Source: Actinomycetota bacterium
GTDB taxonomy: Bacteria; Actinomycetota; Actinomycetes; S36-B12
Assembly: GCA_947472655.1 (NCBI GenBank)
Contig: CANJCG010000018.1
Coordinates: forward strand, 1-18,368
Reading direction: 5' to 3'
DNA: 18,368 nucleotides
Shown: in pieces, positions 1 through 8,015 of the stretch
How the letters are laid out: each line of letters begins with the position of its first letter
How positions within the stretch are numbered: position 1 is the first letter of the stretch
Notes under the pieces: generated by a model
What the model was told of the DNA's origin: nothing
Databases searched by the model: none
What the model saw: only the letters and a program-made list of their open reading frames with translations
Made by a program: the position numbers and the translations under genes

Positions 1-411
1 ATACGGGTCTGGTACGTCGAGTTCACTACTTGGATCTTGGTACTGGGCAAGTGCTGGGTCAAAGGAGCGAAACATCCGCAACTCGGTTGCTGGCAATTCG
101 GAATCATTGAGCATGACTTGTAGGTTTTTGTAATTCTCGGTATCCATAGCCAAGACAAGATCAATCGCGTCAAACCAGGTTGCATTAATTTGGCGGGCCT
201 TGTGGTCCAGTTCATAGCCAAATTGGGTGATGGTTGCCGCTGCTCGAGGGTCTGCGGGATAGCCGATATGCCAGTCACCGGTGCCAGCGGAATCAACCAA
301 CACAGATGATTCCAAGCCAGCCTTGAGTATTCGATCGCGTACCACGGCCTCTGCGATCGGTGACCGACAGATATTTCCCAGACACACGACAGTAATTCGA
401 AATTGCGACAC
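1..411 (-). CDS. Low-molecular-weight protein-tyrosine phosphatase (partial, C-terminus off the left edge)
   Basis: Reading the minus strand from GTG at 411 gives 137 codons open to the window edge. The P-loop signature CLGNICRS lies at residues 10-17, with nucleophile Cys10 and phosphate-binding Arg16. The last visible residues are VPDPY, in which Asp135 is the general acid of LMW-PTPs. This nearly complete family signature makes the assignment firm. The enzyme is cytosolic and dephosphorylates phosphotyrosine proteins; in actinobacteria such proteins (PtpA type) can act on host or self targets, but the substrate here is unknown. Only about 15-25 residues should be missing. The GTG start puts the P-loop at the usual distance from the N-terminus, though no clear Shine-Dalgarno sequence precedes it. 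The gene is divergent from dnaB. Confidence 0.9.
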   Translation of the reverse strand, partial: MSQFRITVVCLGNICRSPIAEAVVRDRILKAGLESSVLVDSAGTGDWHIGYPADPRAAATITQFGYELDHKARQINATWFDAIDLVLAMDTENYKNLQVMLNDSELPATELRMFRSFDPALAQYQDPSSELDVPDPY

Positions 412-446
412 GCTGGGAGCGTAACGGTCTGTACGGAAACTATTTT

Positions 447-588
447 TTATCCACAGGCTTTTGGTGTCTGTTTTCACCTATTTGTGAGCGAATAGTCAGG
501 AAAATACTTTACTTATCCCCAGCTCATCCCCAGCCCATCACCAAGAGACCCCGGTGTGTCCCCCAGATTATCCACAGGCTCGTCCACA
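447..588 (+). promoter_or_regulatory. Cluster of DnaA boxes upstream of dnaB
   Basis: Two perfect TTATCCACA boxes lie at 447-455 and 568-576, inside an identical 13-base repeat TTATCCACAGGCT. Near matches are TTATCCCCA (513-521), TCATCCCCA (524-532) and TCGTCCACA (580-588). All point the same way. Start-to-start distances are 66, 11, 44 and 12 bases, close to multiples of one helical turn. DnaA binding is inferred from the known consensus TTWTNCACA. The cluster could autoregulate dnaB or could be a replication origin or titration site. Neither dnaA nor dnaN is in the window. Confidence 0.6.
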
Positions 589-601
589 GGCAAAATAGAC
601 A

Positions 602-618
602 GGAAGGCCCGGCCTTTC
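602..618. repeat. Short palindrome between the DnaA boxes and dnaB
   Basis: AAGGCC (604-609) and GGCCTT (611-616) form a perfect inverted repeat around a single C, extended by a G-T and a G-C pair on the outside. There is no T-tract, so it is not an obvious terminator. It sits 56 bases upstream of the dnaB start and could be an operator. Its function is unknown. Confidence 0.35.
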
Positions 619-673
619 TACGGTAAGTCACACCCTTGGGGTAGAACGGTTATAGACAGAAGGGGGAGCACCG

Positions 674-2023
674 GTGAGCGTTACAGAATTACCTGTTTCA
701 TCACAGAATGATCGCACTCCTCCACAAGATATTGCCGCGGAGCAGTCGGTCATTGGAGCCATGCTTCTATCCAAGGATGCCATCGCTGATGTCGTGGAAT
801 CAGTGAAAGAAAATGATTTTTATCGCCCAGCGCATCAAAGTATTTACGGCGTGATCATTGATCTTTATGGTCGAGGAGAACCCGCTGACGCGGTAACCGT
901 TGCTGCTGAACTCAGCAAGCGCGGCGATTTGGCTCGGATAGGCGGAGCTGCGTATTTGCACACGGTTGTCTCGATGGTGCAAACAGCAGCCAATGCTTCC
1001 TACTACGGGCGCATTGTGCGCGAGCAAGCCATCTTGCGCCGCCTTGTTGAAGCTGGCACGCGCATCGTGCATATGGGTTACTCCGGCACGGGTGACGTTG
1101 ATGACATGGTGGATCGCGCGCAGGCTGAGGTCTACGAAGTCACAGAACGTCGCACCAGCGAAGATTATGCACCGTTGCGCGACATCATGGGCGATGCGCT
1201 GAATGAGATCGAAGCTATCTCAAATCGCGGCGGAGAAATGATTGGTGTGCCCACTGGTTTCACAGATCTTGATTCGCTCACCAATGGATTACATCCTGGT
1301 CAGTTAATTATTCTTGCGGCTCGCCCCGCTATTGGTAAGTCGACATTTGGTCTTGATATTTGTCGTGCAGCTTCAATTAAACACGGGCTTACCTCGTGCA
1401 TTTTCTCGCTAGAAATGAGTCGCAACGAAATTGTGATGCGGTTGCTTTCGGCAGAAGCACAAGTTCCCTTGCACCACATGCGCGCTGGCACGATGAGCGA
1501 CGGTGACTGGGCAAAACTCGCAGCAAAAATGGGGACAGTGAGCGAAGCTCCACTATTCATTGATGACTCACCAAACATGACGCTGATGGAAATCCGTGCA
1601 AAATGTCGCCGCTTAAAGCAACGCCATGATCTGCGACTCGTCGTCGTCGATTACTTACAGCTGATGACTTCTGGTAAAAAAGTGGAAAGCCGACAACAGG
1701 AGGTCTCCGAGTTTTCACGCTCGTTGAAACTTCTAGCCAAAGAGCTTGAAGTGCCAGTAATTGCAATCAGTCAGCTTAACCGTGGTCCAGAACAACGAAC
1801 AGATAAGAAGCCGTTGCTCTCGGATCTGCGCGAATCTGGTTCCCTGGAACAAGATGCTGACATGGTGATCTTGTTGAGTCGCGAAGACGCTTACGAGCGT
1901 GAATCACCACGCGCAGGTGAAGCTGACTTCATCGTGGCCAAGCACCGCAACGGCCCAACGGCGACCGTCACCGTTGCTTTCCAAGGCCACTACTCGCGCT
2001 TCGTAGACATGGCTCAGGTGTAG
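674..2023 (+). CDS. dnaB: Replicative DNA helicase DnaB
   Basis: This is the hexameric 5'-3' helicase that unwinds DNA at the replication fork and recruits primase. The 449-residue length is typical of an intein-free DnaB. The N-terminal domain (about 15-120) has the usual opening, with a DIAAEQSVIGAML-like stretch. After a linker comes the RecA-like domain from about residue 185: Walker A ARPAIGKS at 216-223, a Walker B strand ending at Asp326-Tyr327 before LQLM, and the conserved SGSLEQDAD segment near residue 390. The GTG start at 674 is supported by the strong Shine-Dalgarno AAGGGGGAG (659-667), six bases upstream. The gene is preceded by DnaA boxes and is not next to rplI/ssb, its common neighbours elsewhere. 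No frameshift or insertion is visible. Confidence 0.97.
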   Translation: MSVTELPVSSQNDRTPPQDIAAEQSVIGAMLLSKDAIADVVESVKENDFYRPAHQSIYGVIIDLYGRGEPADAVTVAAELSKRGDLARIGGAAYLHTVVSMVQTAANASYYGRIVREQAILRRLVEAGTRIVHMGYSGTGDVDDMVDRAQAEVYEVTERRTSEDYAPLRDIMGDALNEIEAISNRGGEMIGVPTGFTDLDSLTNGLHPGQLIILAARPAIGKSTFGLDICRAASIKHGLTSCIFSLEMSRNEIVMRLLSAEAQVPLHHMRAGTMSDGDWAKLAAKMGTVSEAPLFIDDSPNMTLMEIRAKCRRLKQRHDLRLVVVDYLQLMTSGKKVESRQQEVSEFSRSLKLLAKELEVPVIAISQLNRGPEQRTDKKPLLSDLRESGSLEQDADMVILLSREDAYERESPRAGEADFIVAKHRNGPTATVTVAFQGHYSRFVDMAQV

Positions 2024-2066
2024 GGCAACTGTTGATTAGGGCATTACCTGCGGGTAGTTTGCTTGC

Positions 2067-2726
2067 ATGCCCCTGTTCACAATTGAATCAATTCGACAGG
2101 CATGTCTGCAATTACCTACACCACGGGAACCTCTGTATTCATTCCACACCCCAGCAGTGATCAAACCGTCAGCTCTGATCATTCCAATTGTGGAAGTTGA
2201 TGGAAGTGCTTGCGTTGTATTGACTAAACGCCCAGCAACTATGAGAAATCACGCCGGCGATTGGGTATTCCCCGGAGGTCAAATTGATCCCGGAATTGAT
2301 GTGGACGCCGCTGCTGCTGCCCTTCGCGAATTAGAGGAAGAACTTGGCGTGCCGGTCAGTGAGGCAAGAATTCTTGGCGAACTTGATTCGCGGGGCCCAA
2401 CACTGGTGGGGCACATCATCAGTGTTTTTGTTGGAGTCATTGAATCGGTGGCGGATTTGTCCCCGAACCCTCGCGAGGTTTCCGAAGTAGCAGTGATAGC
2501 GCTGCGCGACTTGGCTGATCCAACTGTGCATTACGCCTCCAATGAAGTCCCGTATGGCTATGGAACATCTTCCGAAGAGTCTGAGCCAAGAAGATTGCCG
2601 GTGGAGATGCAGTTTTTTAAATTTGGAGACGGTGAGATCGTATGGGGGACGCAAGGGGAAATTATCTGGGACTTATTGTCATGCATCTTGGCTGATCGCC
2701 CAACCATTGCGCAACTACGCAGCTGA
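2067..2726 (+). CDS. Nudix hydrolase, NudL-like (CoA pyrophosphatase family)
   Basis: This 219-residue Nudix protein carries the catalytic core REL-EEELGV at residues 87-95. Upstream is a block LTKRPATMRNHAGDWVFPGG (52-71) that matches the extra motif of the NudL/UPF0035 subfamily (LLTxR...RxHxG...FPGG). Members split coenzyme A and acyl-CoAs into 3',5'-ADP and phosphopantetheine, with Mg2+ or Mn2+ bound by the glutamates. The first Glu of the classical Nudix box (GX5EX7REUXEE) is not at its usual spacing; E. coli NudL is also irregular there. It lies 43 bases after dnaB with only a weak ribosome binding site, so co-transcription with dnaB is possible. The Nudix assignment is firm; CoA specificity is inferred from the extra motif and fits the CoA-rich surroundings. 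Confidence 0.85.
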   Translation: MPLFTIESIRQACLQLPTPREPLYSFHTPAVIKPSALIIPIVEVDGSACVVLTKRPATMRNHAGDWVFPGGQIDPGIDVDAAAAALRELEEELGVPVSEARILGELDSRGPTLVGHIISVFVGVIESVADLSPNPREVSEVAVIALRDLADPTVHYASNEVPYGYGTSSEESEPRRLPVEMQFFKFGDGEIVWGTQGEIIWDLLSCILADRPTIAQLRS

Positions 2727-2788
2727 CCTATCAAGGTTGAACAGAATAGTCCCCTACGCTTTGCAGACATTCGTTTCGAGGAGCAAGC

Positions 2789-5254
2789 ATGAGTCGCTGG
2801 GCAGTCCGCCATCCTTTGATCGCGCTGCTTGCTTGGGTGGCGGTTTTGATCGCTCTTGTTGGTGGGTCAGCGGCACTTAAGCCGAACTACAACAACAGCT
2901 TTGAATTACCCGGTGCTCAGTCAACAATTGCTCAGCAGCTTCTTGAAGAACTTCCTGCCTTAGCGTCAACCGATGCAACGATGCAGGTGGTGTGGTCGCC
3001 AAAGCAGGGATTAGCCACTGACGCAGCCGTGAAGAAACAAATCAAGCCACTACTCGAGCGACTTTCAAAGATGGATGCGGTTACCTGCGTTGTCGGTCCA
3101 TATGAGAAGAACTACGGATCAAAGTGTGCAGCTCCGATTCCATCAGATTTATCGAAAGCAATTGCCGACGCAGTCGCTAAAAAACTTGGGATAACTACCA
3201 CGCAATTGTGGGAGATTCTTAAGGCGATTCCTAGCCTGTATCCCATCGCTGACGCCAACGGCGACGACCTTGCCAAGATTGCGACAGTTCTTGCTTGGCT
3301 AGCCCACGCAGATGCAAAACAGTGGGCCGCGATTGCTAAGGCCCTACCAAAAGATGTGGCAGAGCTCCATAAAGCAGTCGATGCAGCAGGTGCGGAACTC
3401 GGCTTCTATATTTCTGCCGGCCAAGCAGCAATTGATGCCACAAGCGCGATTTCAAAAAATCGTGAAGTCGCATATGCGACTGCCACTTTCGACATCACGG
3501 CTCCGGGTGCATTTGAAGCAACGCGAATTCAAAATCTCATTCTTGATGCTAATTCTTCAACATTGACGGTCGGTGCCAGCGGCAATGCACTTGCCGCTGC
3601 GGGAGCCACTCCGGATTCCAGTGAACTCGTCGGGCTGCTTGTCGCAATCATTGTTTTACTTTTGGCTTTTGGGTCGCTTATCGCTGCTGGCTTGCCAATT
3701 GTTGTTGCGCTCACAGGGCTGGTTGGTGGGCTGCTCTTCGTGGGGATCTTCAGCAATGTTTTGAATATCGCTTCATTTGCCCCAACGCTGGCCATGATGA
3801 TCGGTCTAGGCGTTGGCATCGATTATGCGTTGTTCATCATGAATCGATACCGCCAGGGTCTAGATGATTTATCACCTAAAGAAGCAGCGATTAAGTCGGT
3901 ATCGACTGCAGGTAGAGCCGTGTTATTTGCCGGCTCAACCGTAATTGTGGCTTTGCTTGGAATGTTTGTCTTAGGTATTTCATTCTTTAATGGCTTGGCA
4001 GTGGCTGCTGCGGCAACAGTGTTGATGGTGATGCTTTCAGCACTGTGGATGTTGCCGGCTTTACTCTCTTTACTCGGTCACAAAGCTATGGCCCTTCGGA
4101 TGCCTTGGGCCAGGCATCCCAAAACTGTTGATCTCAATGACAGTAAGTGGTCAAGGTATGGATCATTGCTACAGCGCAAACCTTTCGTGCCGGCGATCCT
4201 TTCGCTGGTTGTTGTCGGAGTCTTGGCTGCACCAGCATTATCTTTACAGTTAGGTTTTCCTGACAATGGAACCCAACCGCCCGGTTCGCTCCTGCGTAAC
4301 AGTTTCGATCTCATGGCGAAGGGCTACGGGGCTGGTAATGCTGGACCATTCTTTGTTGCAGTAAAGTTAAAGACTCCCTATGACATCAAGGAACTCAGCA
4401 CAGTTGTATCGGCGCTGGAGGACACACCTGGTGTTGCAAGCACTCTCCCCAATTCAAAGTTTGTTGTACTACTCAAAGACAGCGCGTCGGCATTTAGTGC
4501 AGATGGAAAAATTACTTCAGTTGTAGTGCAACCAACAACAGATCCGCAGGCGGAAGCAACAGCAGCGACTTTGGAACGTATTCGAAATGTGACAGCACCA
4601 AAGGTTGCGTCGTCAGCAACAATTTACGTTGGTGGAACTCAAGCCATTGCCACGGACTTCACAGCAATGTTGCAAAGCAAATTACCTTTGTTTTTGATCT
4701 TAGTTGTCGGTCTTGGATTCTTGGCGCTCATGCTGCTCTTCCACTCGATAGTCATTCCACTCACCGCCGCGATTACAAGTTTGATCAGTTTCGCCGGCGC
4801 GTTGGGCATAACCGTGGCAGTCTTTCAAAATGGCACATTGGCGTCTGTCTTAGGCGTGTATGGCACAGGACCAATTCTGCCGTTCTTACCAATCATGGTC
4901 TTTGCGATTCTTTTCGGACTTTCGATGGACTACCAAGTCTTCTTAGTCAGCAGGATGCAGGAAGAGTGGCATCACACGGGCGATAACAAGACGGCAGTTC
5001 GCCGCGGTCTTGGTGGATCAGGCCGGGTCGTTGTGATTGCCGCGACGATTATGGCAAGCGTGTTTATGTCATTTATTCCGACGACGAATCCAACAATCAA
5101 GCTTTTCGGTATCGCTTTAGGTTCAGCGGTAGTGATTGATGCCTTTATTGTTCGTCTGATTTTGGTTCCGTCATTGATGACCATGTTTGGGCGAACAAAT
5201 TGGTGGCTTCCTGGCTGGCTCAAGCGAGTATTGCCAAACATCACGCTGGAATAG
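2789..5254 (+). CDS. MMPL family (RND superfamily) transporter
   Basis: This 821-residue inner-membrane exporter is built as two pseudo-repeats. One transmembrane helix (about 8-28) is followed by a large extracytoplasmic loop (about 30-270), a bundle of hydrophobic segments (about 275-430), a second soluble domain (about 480-625) and a second bundle (about 630-800). Each bundle carries the MMPL proton-relay Asp-Tyr pair in a GxxxDY context: Asp345-Tyr346 (GVGIDY) and Asp714-Tyr715 (GLSMDY). In MmpL3 the equivalent pair couples proton flow to export of lipids. Substrates of non-mycolata members are mostly unknown, so no cargo is assigned. The ATG start at 2789 has GAGGAG (2778-2783) five bases upstream. 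The C-terminus is short, without the long cytosolic tail of MmpL3. Confidence 0.93.
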   Translation: MSRWAVRHPLIALLAWVAVLIALVGGSAALKPNYNNSFELPGAQSTIAQQLLEELPALASTDATMQVVWSPKQGLATDAAVKKQIKPLLERLSKMDAVTCVVGPYEKNYGSKCAAPIPSDLSKAIADAVAKKLGITTTQLWEILKAIPSLYPIADANGDDLAKIATVLAWLAHADAKQWAAIAKALPKDVAELHKAVDAAGAELGFYISAGQAAIDATSAISKNREVAYATATFDITAPGAFEATRIQNLILDANSSTLTVGASGNALAAAGATPDSSELVGLLVAIIVLLLAFGSLIAAGLPIVVALTGLVGGLLFVGIFSNVLNIASFAPTLAMMIGLGVGIDYALFIMNRYRQGLDDLSPKEAAIKSVSTAGRAVLFAGSTVIVALLGMFVLGISFFNGLAVAAAATVLMVMLSALWMLPALLSLLGHKAMALRMPWARHPKTVDLNDSKWSRYGSLLQRKPFVPAILSLVVVGVLAAPALSLQLGFPDNGTQPPGSLLRNSFDLMAKGYGAGNAGPFFVAVKLKTPYDIKELSTVVSALEDTPGVASTLPNSKFVVLLKDSASAFSADGKITSVVVQPTTDPQAEATAATLERIRNVTAPKVASSATIYVGGTQAIATDFTAMLQSKLPLFLILVVGLGFLALMLLFHSIVIPLTAAITSLISFAGALGITVAVFQNGTLASVLGVYGTGPILPFLPIMVFAILFGLSMDYQVFLVSRMQEEWHHTGDNKTAVRRGLGGSGRVVVIAATIMASVFMSFIPTTNPTIKLFGIALGSAVVIDAFIVRLILVPSLMTMFGRTNWWLPGWLKRVLPNITLE

Positions 5255-5337
5255 TTCATTGAAAAATTCCCAGGCACAGAATTTGGGAAACCGGTTGTCG
5301 GCTCTGGATATACGGCGTAAGGTCACAAACCTACAGC

Positions 5338-5360
5338 TTGATTTTCGAGTGTGGAATCAA
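5338..5360. promoter_or_regulatory. Inverted repeat upstream of the DUF35/thiolase operon (candidate operator)
   Basis: TTGATT (5338-5343) and AATCAA (5355-5360) are perfect inverted arms with an 11-base centre, 27 bases before the chosen DUF35 start. A plausible promoter just upstream is TTGTCG (5295-5300), 17 bases, then TAAGGT, which fits the actinobacterial TAnnnT form. The repeat would then lie in the 5' leader. Which protein binds is not known. Confidence 0.3.
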
Positions 5361-5386
5361 ATTATGTCGACTAATTGGGGACTCAT

Positions 5387-5893
5387 ATGAGTGAGCGGAT
5401 GCCCGGCACAGGTGGCCCAGCGTTGAATAGGCTCGTTACGCCTTTCTACGAAGCCGCAGGCCGAGGTCTTTTAGTAATTCAGCAGTGTGATGACTGCGGT
5501 TACCACCGGCACGTACCAACGGATATTTGCTACAACTGCCTTTCTTGGAAATGGCACTGGGATGAATCCTTGCCTCAGACCGGCACGGTGTATTCATACT
5601 CCTGGGTTGATCGCCCGATGAACGAACACATAAATGATGGAAAGGTGTATAACTTCGCCGTCGTTGAACTCGATGGCATCACTGGGAATGCCGTGCGTCT
5701 GCTGACCAATGTGTACGACGTAGAAAAAGATTCTCTATACGTGGGCCTTCGGGTGAAGGCAGCATTTGACCCGGTTGCAGGAAAGTACGCCAGTCCAGGA
5801 GGCTACGGACCAGCCGGCGCCGATATTGCCGCTACTGATGTTGGTCCGATTGCACTCGTCGTATTCGAACCACTTGAAGGAGCTGCAGCATGA
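5387..5893 (+). CDS. DUF35 (ChsH2-type) zinc-ribbon/OB-fold protein
   Basis: This 168-residue stand-alone DUF35 protein has an N-terminal rubredoxin-like zinc ribbon with Cys34-x2-Cys37 and Cys48-x2-Cys51, followed by an OB-fold that begins at the conserved G-T-V-Y-S-Y-S region. Such proteins bind and stabilise a thiolase-fold partner encoded next door; the best-studied example is the DUF35 domain of ChsH2 with Ltp2. Here the stop codon overlaps the next gene's ATG by four bases (ATGA), so the two are translationally coupled and probably form one complex. I chose ATG 5387 over an in-frame TTG at 5375 because GGGGA (5377-5381) lies five bases before the ATG. No MaoC-like hydratase domain is attached, unlike ChsH2 itself. 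Confidence 0.88.
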   Translation: MSERMPGTGGPALNRLVTPFYEAAGRGLLVIQQCDDCGYHRHVPTDICYNCLSWKWHWDESLPQTGTVYSYSWVDRPMNEHINDGKVYNFAVVELDGITGNAVRLLTNVYDVEKDSLYVGLRVKAAFDPVAGKYASPGGYGPAGADIAATDVGPIALVVFEPLEGAAA

Positions 5894-7095
5894 GCGCTGA
5901 CTGGCTAAGCGGCAAAGCCGCAATTGTTGGCATTGGCCAAACTGCATTCGGTAAACGAGGCGAATTCTCTGAACGAGGCACGTACTCGCTCGTTCTCGAA
6001 GCTATTCAAAAGGCCTGCGATGACGCCGGTATCAGCCCAAAGCAGATTGACGGCTGGTCTTCCTACTCCAACGATCCAAATCAAGGCGCAATGCTTTCAG
6101 CAATGATGGGATGCGATCGGCTTCGTTTCACAGCCATGGGCTGGGGTGGCGGTGGTGGCGCCATGGGTGGCGCATTTATGTACGCAGCTATGGCAGTTGC
6201 AACTGGCCAAGCCGACTACGTGTGCATTGTTCGCGGTGCAACGATGCCAGGTAATGCTCGTTTTGGTGGCATGGGTCGACCAGGTGATGGCCCGCCGCAC
6301 GGCATGATCAGTCCGGGCAATTCGTTTGCGTTGGCAGCTCGCAGACACATGTCGAGGTTTGGAACCACCACTGAGCATTTCGGTGAAATCGCGATCAACG
6401 CTCGCCGAAACGCTGCGAACAATCCAAATGCTCGCTTCCGTGATGAGATCACTATGGAAGACCACCATGCTTCACAGCTCATCTGTGATCCGCTTCGAAA
6501 AATGGACTTTTGCATGGAGTCTGACTTCGGCACTGCCATCATCGTGACCTCAAAAGAGCGGGCGAAAGATAGCAAGAACGAACCTGTGTCATTGGTGTCA
6601 ATGGCGATGGGCGGACCACCTCGCTGGGGTGATGCATGGTTTGGCCAAGCTGCAAGTGATCCGTCGGGCATGGGCAGCGCAGTTGGTGGCCATATGTGTG
6701 ATGACGACGATTACGTAACTGGCGGATACCGAACCCTTGCTCAGGATCTATACGACAAGTCAGGTCTTGGTCCCAATGACGTTGACGTGGCATTGCTCTA
6801 CGACCACTTCACGCCGATGGTCATCATGGCGATCGAAGACTTCCAGTTCTGCGAGAAAGGCGAAGGCGGCCCGTTTGTAGCTGAAGGAAATATTCGTCGT
6901 GAAGGTAAGATTCCGGTGAACACACACGGAGGCAACCTTGCTGAGGTCTATGCACATGGCATGACGCACGTGATGGAAGGGGTTCGTCAACTTCGTGGCG
7001 ATTCACCCAACCAACTGGACAATCCGCAGATTGCAGTTATTGCAGCTGGCGCATCGATGGCTCCTACAGGAGCCATCATGTTGGGCAAGATGTAA
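5890..7095 (+). CDS. Thiolase-fold protein without nucleophilic Cys (lipid-transfer/Ltp2-like, possible retro-aldolase)
   Basis: This 401-residue thiolase-superfamily protein is paired with DUF35. Where canonical thiolases and SCPx have their acylated Cys (near residue 89), this protein has only glycines: Gly86 to Gly90 in a GWGGGGGAMGG stretch. The C-terminal NTHGG loop (344-348) and a YAHG segment are kept. Two tyrosines, Tyr304 (LLYDHFTP) and Tyr354 (AEVYAHG), are exactly 50 residues apart. From memory, the essential pair in the actinobacterial steroid side-chain aldolase Ltp2 is Tyr294/Tyr344, the same spacing. I therefore infer C-C bond cleavage of a 3-hydroxyacyl-CoA by retro-aldol chemistry rather than thiolysis. 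Automatic tools would probably call it acetyl-CoA acetyltransferase. The fold and the DUF35 partnership are firm; the reaction and substrate are inferred. Confidence 0.85.
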   Translation: MSADWLSGKAAIVGIGQTAFGKRGEFSERGTYSLVLEAIQKACDDAGISPKQIDGWSSYSNDPNQGAMLSAMMGCDRLRFTAMGWGGGGGAMGGAFMYAAMAVATGQADYVCIVRGATMPGNARFGGMGRPGDGPPHGMISPGNSFALAARRHMSRFGTTTEHFGEIAINARRNAANNPNARFRDEITMEDHHASQLICDPLRKMDFCMESDFGTAIIVTSKERAKDSKNEPVSLVSMAMGGPPRWGDAWFGQAASDPSGMGSAVGGHMCDDDDYVTGGYRTLAQDLYDKSGLGPNDVDVALLYDHFTPMVIMAIEDFQFCEKGEGGPFVAEGNIRREGKIPVNTHGGNLAEVYAHGMTHVMEGVRQLRGDSPNQLDNPQIAVIAAGASMAPTGAIMLGKM

Positions 7096-7110
7096 CGGAA
7101 GCTTCAATGA

Positions 7111-7148
7111 GTTAAGGGGCTGTCACATTGACGGCCCCTTAACTTTTT
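7111..7148 (+). terminator. Strong intrinsic terminator after the DUF35/thiolase operon
   Basis: GTTAAGGGGC (7111-7120) pairs perfectly with GCCCCTTAAC (7134-7143). Inside it, GTCA (7122-7125) pairs with TGAC (7129-7132) around a CAT loop, with one T-G wobble joining the two stems, giving a 15-pair hairpin. TTTTT (7144-7148) follows directly. It separates the operon from the thioesterase gene. Confidence 0.93.
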
Positions 7149-7175
7149 CCGCATGAGAAGCGCTGCATGACGTGA

Positions 7176-8015
7176 GTGTCATCCACTAGTGTGAATTTTG
7201 TGATTGAAAAGGACTTCGAAAAAATATTTAAGCTCTCCCCTCTTGGGGAGTCTGTGTTTAGTGGAACTGGCGTAGGTGAAGTTGGACATCTCTTTGGCGG
7301 TTACACCCTGGGATTCGCCCTGCAGGCTGCCAGTTCAACGGTAGATCCGCAAATGTGGCCACAATCCCTGCACGCGAACTTTATTGATTCAGGAAAAACA
7401 GCACACGAACTTCGATTTCGCGTTGATGTGTTGCGGGACAGTCGGGCTTTTGCGCTGCGACAGGTGACGGTCACCATGGGTGACCTCACACCTTTGCTCA
7501 TGCAGGCATCTTTTCACGCTGGGGAGTCGGGCACCGATTGGACGCCCGATGAAGAATTCAACTATCCGGATCCAGAATCACTTGAATCAGATGAGACATA
7601 TTTATTTGCAATGGATCCCATTGATATTCGACCGATTCAAGGACTCTCCAAGCGCGGCCCCGGACACCGAATTCCGCGAGTGCATCCATTTTGGGTTCGT
7701 CCGCGCATGACACTTCCTGATGACCGAATGTTGCACGCAGCAGTCGTTGCGTTTATTTCTGACTACATGGTTGTCGGAAATGCGCAGGCGCCAAATGTGC
7801 CAGTTCCTGAGGGGAGTTTGGTGGTCACGATGGAGCATGCGCTTTGGTTCCATCGTCCAGTTGATGCGAATGATTGGTTGCTCTTTGTTGCTGAACCGCT
7901 GTCTACCTATCACGGCCGAGGAGTCAGCAGCGGCAAAGTCTTTAACCGGCAAGGGCTTCTCGTCGCGTCATTTATGCAAGAAGTGTTGACTCGCCCACCG
8001 CGCGTGCAGGCCTAA
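7176..8015 (+). CDS. Acyl-CoA thioesterase II (TesB-like, double hotdog)
   Basis: The product (279 residues) hydrolyses acyl-CoA to free acid and CoA in the cytosol. It has the double-hotdog layout of TesB: an N-terminal hotdog with GHLFGG (about 37-42) and a C-terminal hotdog with the family motif HALWFHRP. The TesB catalytic set is visible: Asp196 (ISDYM), Thr218 (VVTMEH) and Gln268 (SFMQE). The spacings of 22 and 72 residues are close to Asp204/Thr228/Gln278 of E. coli. The GTG start at 7176 has no good ribosome binding site, and GTG 7191 is an alternative. It is transcribed separately from the upstream operon, because a strong terminator lies between. Its stop abuts the stop of the opposite-strand gene with no gap. 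Confidence 0.92.
   Translation: MSSTSVNFVIEKDFEKIFKLSPLGESVFSGTGVGEVGHLFGGYTLGFALQAASSTVDPQMWPQSLHANFIDSGKTAHELRFRVDVLRDSRAFALRQVTVTMGDLTPLLMQASFHAGESGTDWTPDEEFNYPDPESLESDETYLFAMDPIDIRPIQGLSKRGPGHRIPRVHPFWVRPRMTLPDDRMLHAAVVAFISDYMVVGNAQAPNVPVPEGSLVVTMEHALWFHRPVDANDWLLFVAEPLSTYHGRGVSSGKVFNRQGLLVASFMQEVLTRPPRVQA

Noticed and set aside
5267..5289. Inverted repeat TTCCCA/TGGGAA after the MMPL gene as a terminator
   Set aside because: There is no T-tract on the plus strand. The T-run lies on the minus-strand side, where no gene ends, and the stem is only six pairs.
6216..6671. 151-codon minus-strand frame inside the thiolase-like gene
   Set aside because: It is a shadow of a well-supported gene, with no recognisable domain and no start signals.
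5890..7095. Naming the DUF35 partner an acetyl-CoA acetyltransferase
   Set aside because: The nucleophilic Cys needed for thiolase chemistry is replaced by glycines, so the name would imply a reaction the sequence does not support.
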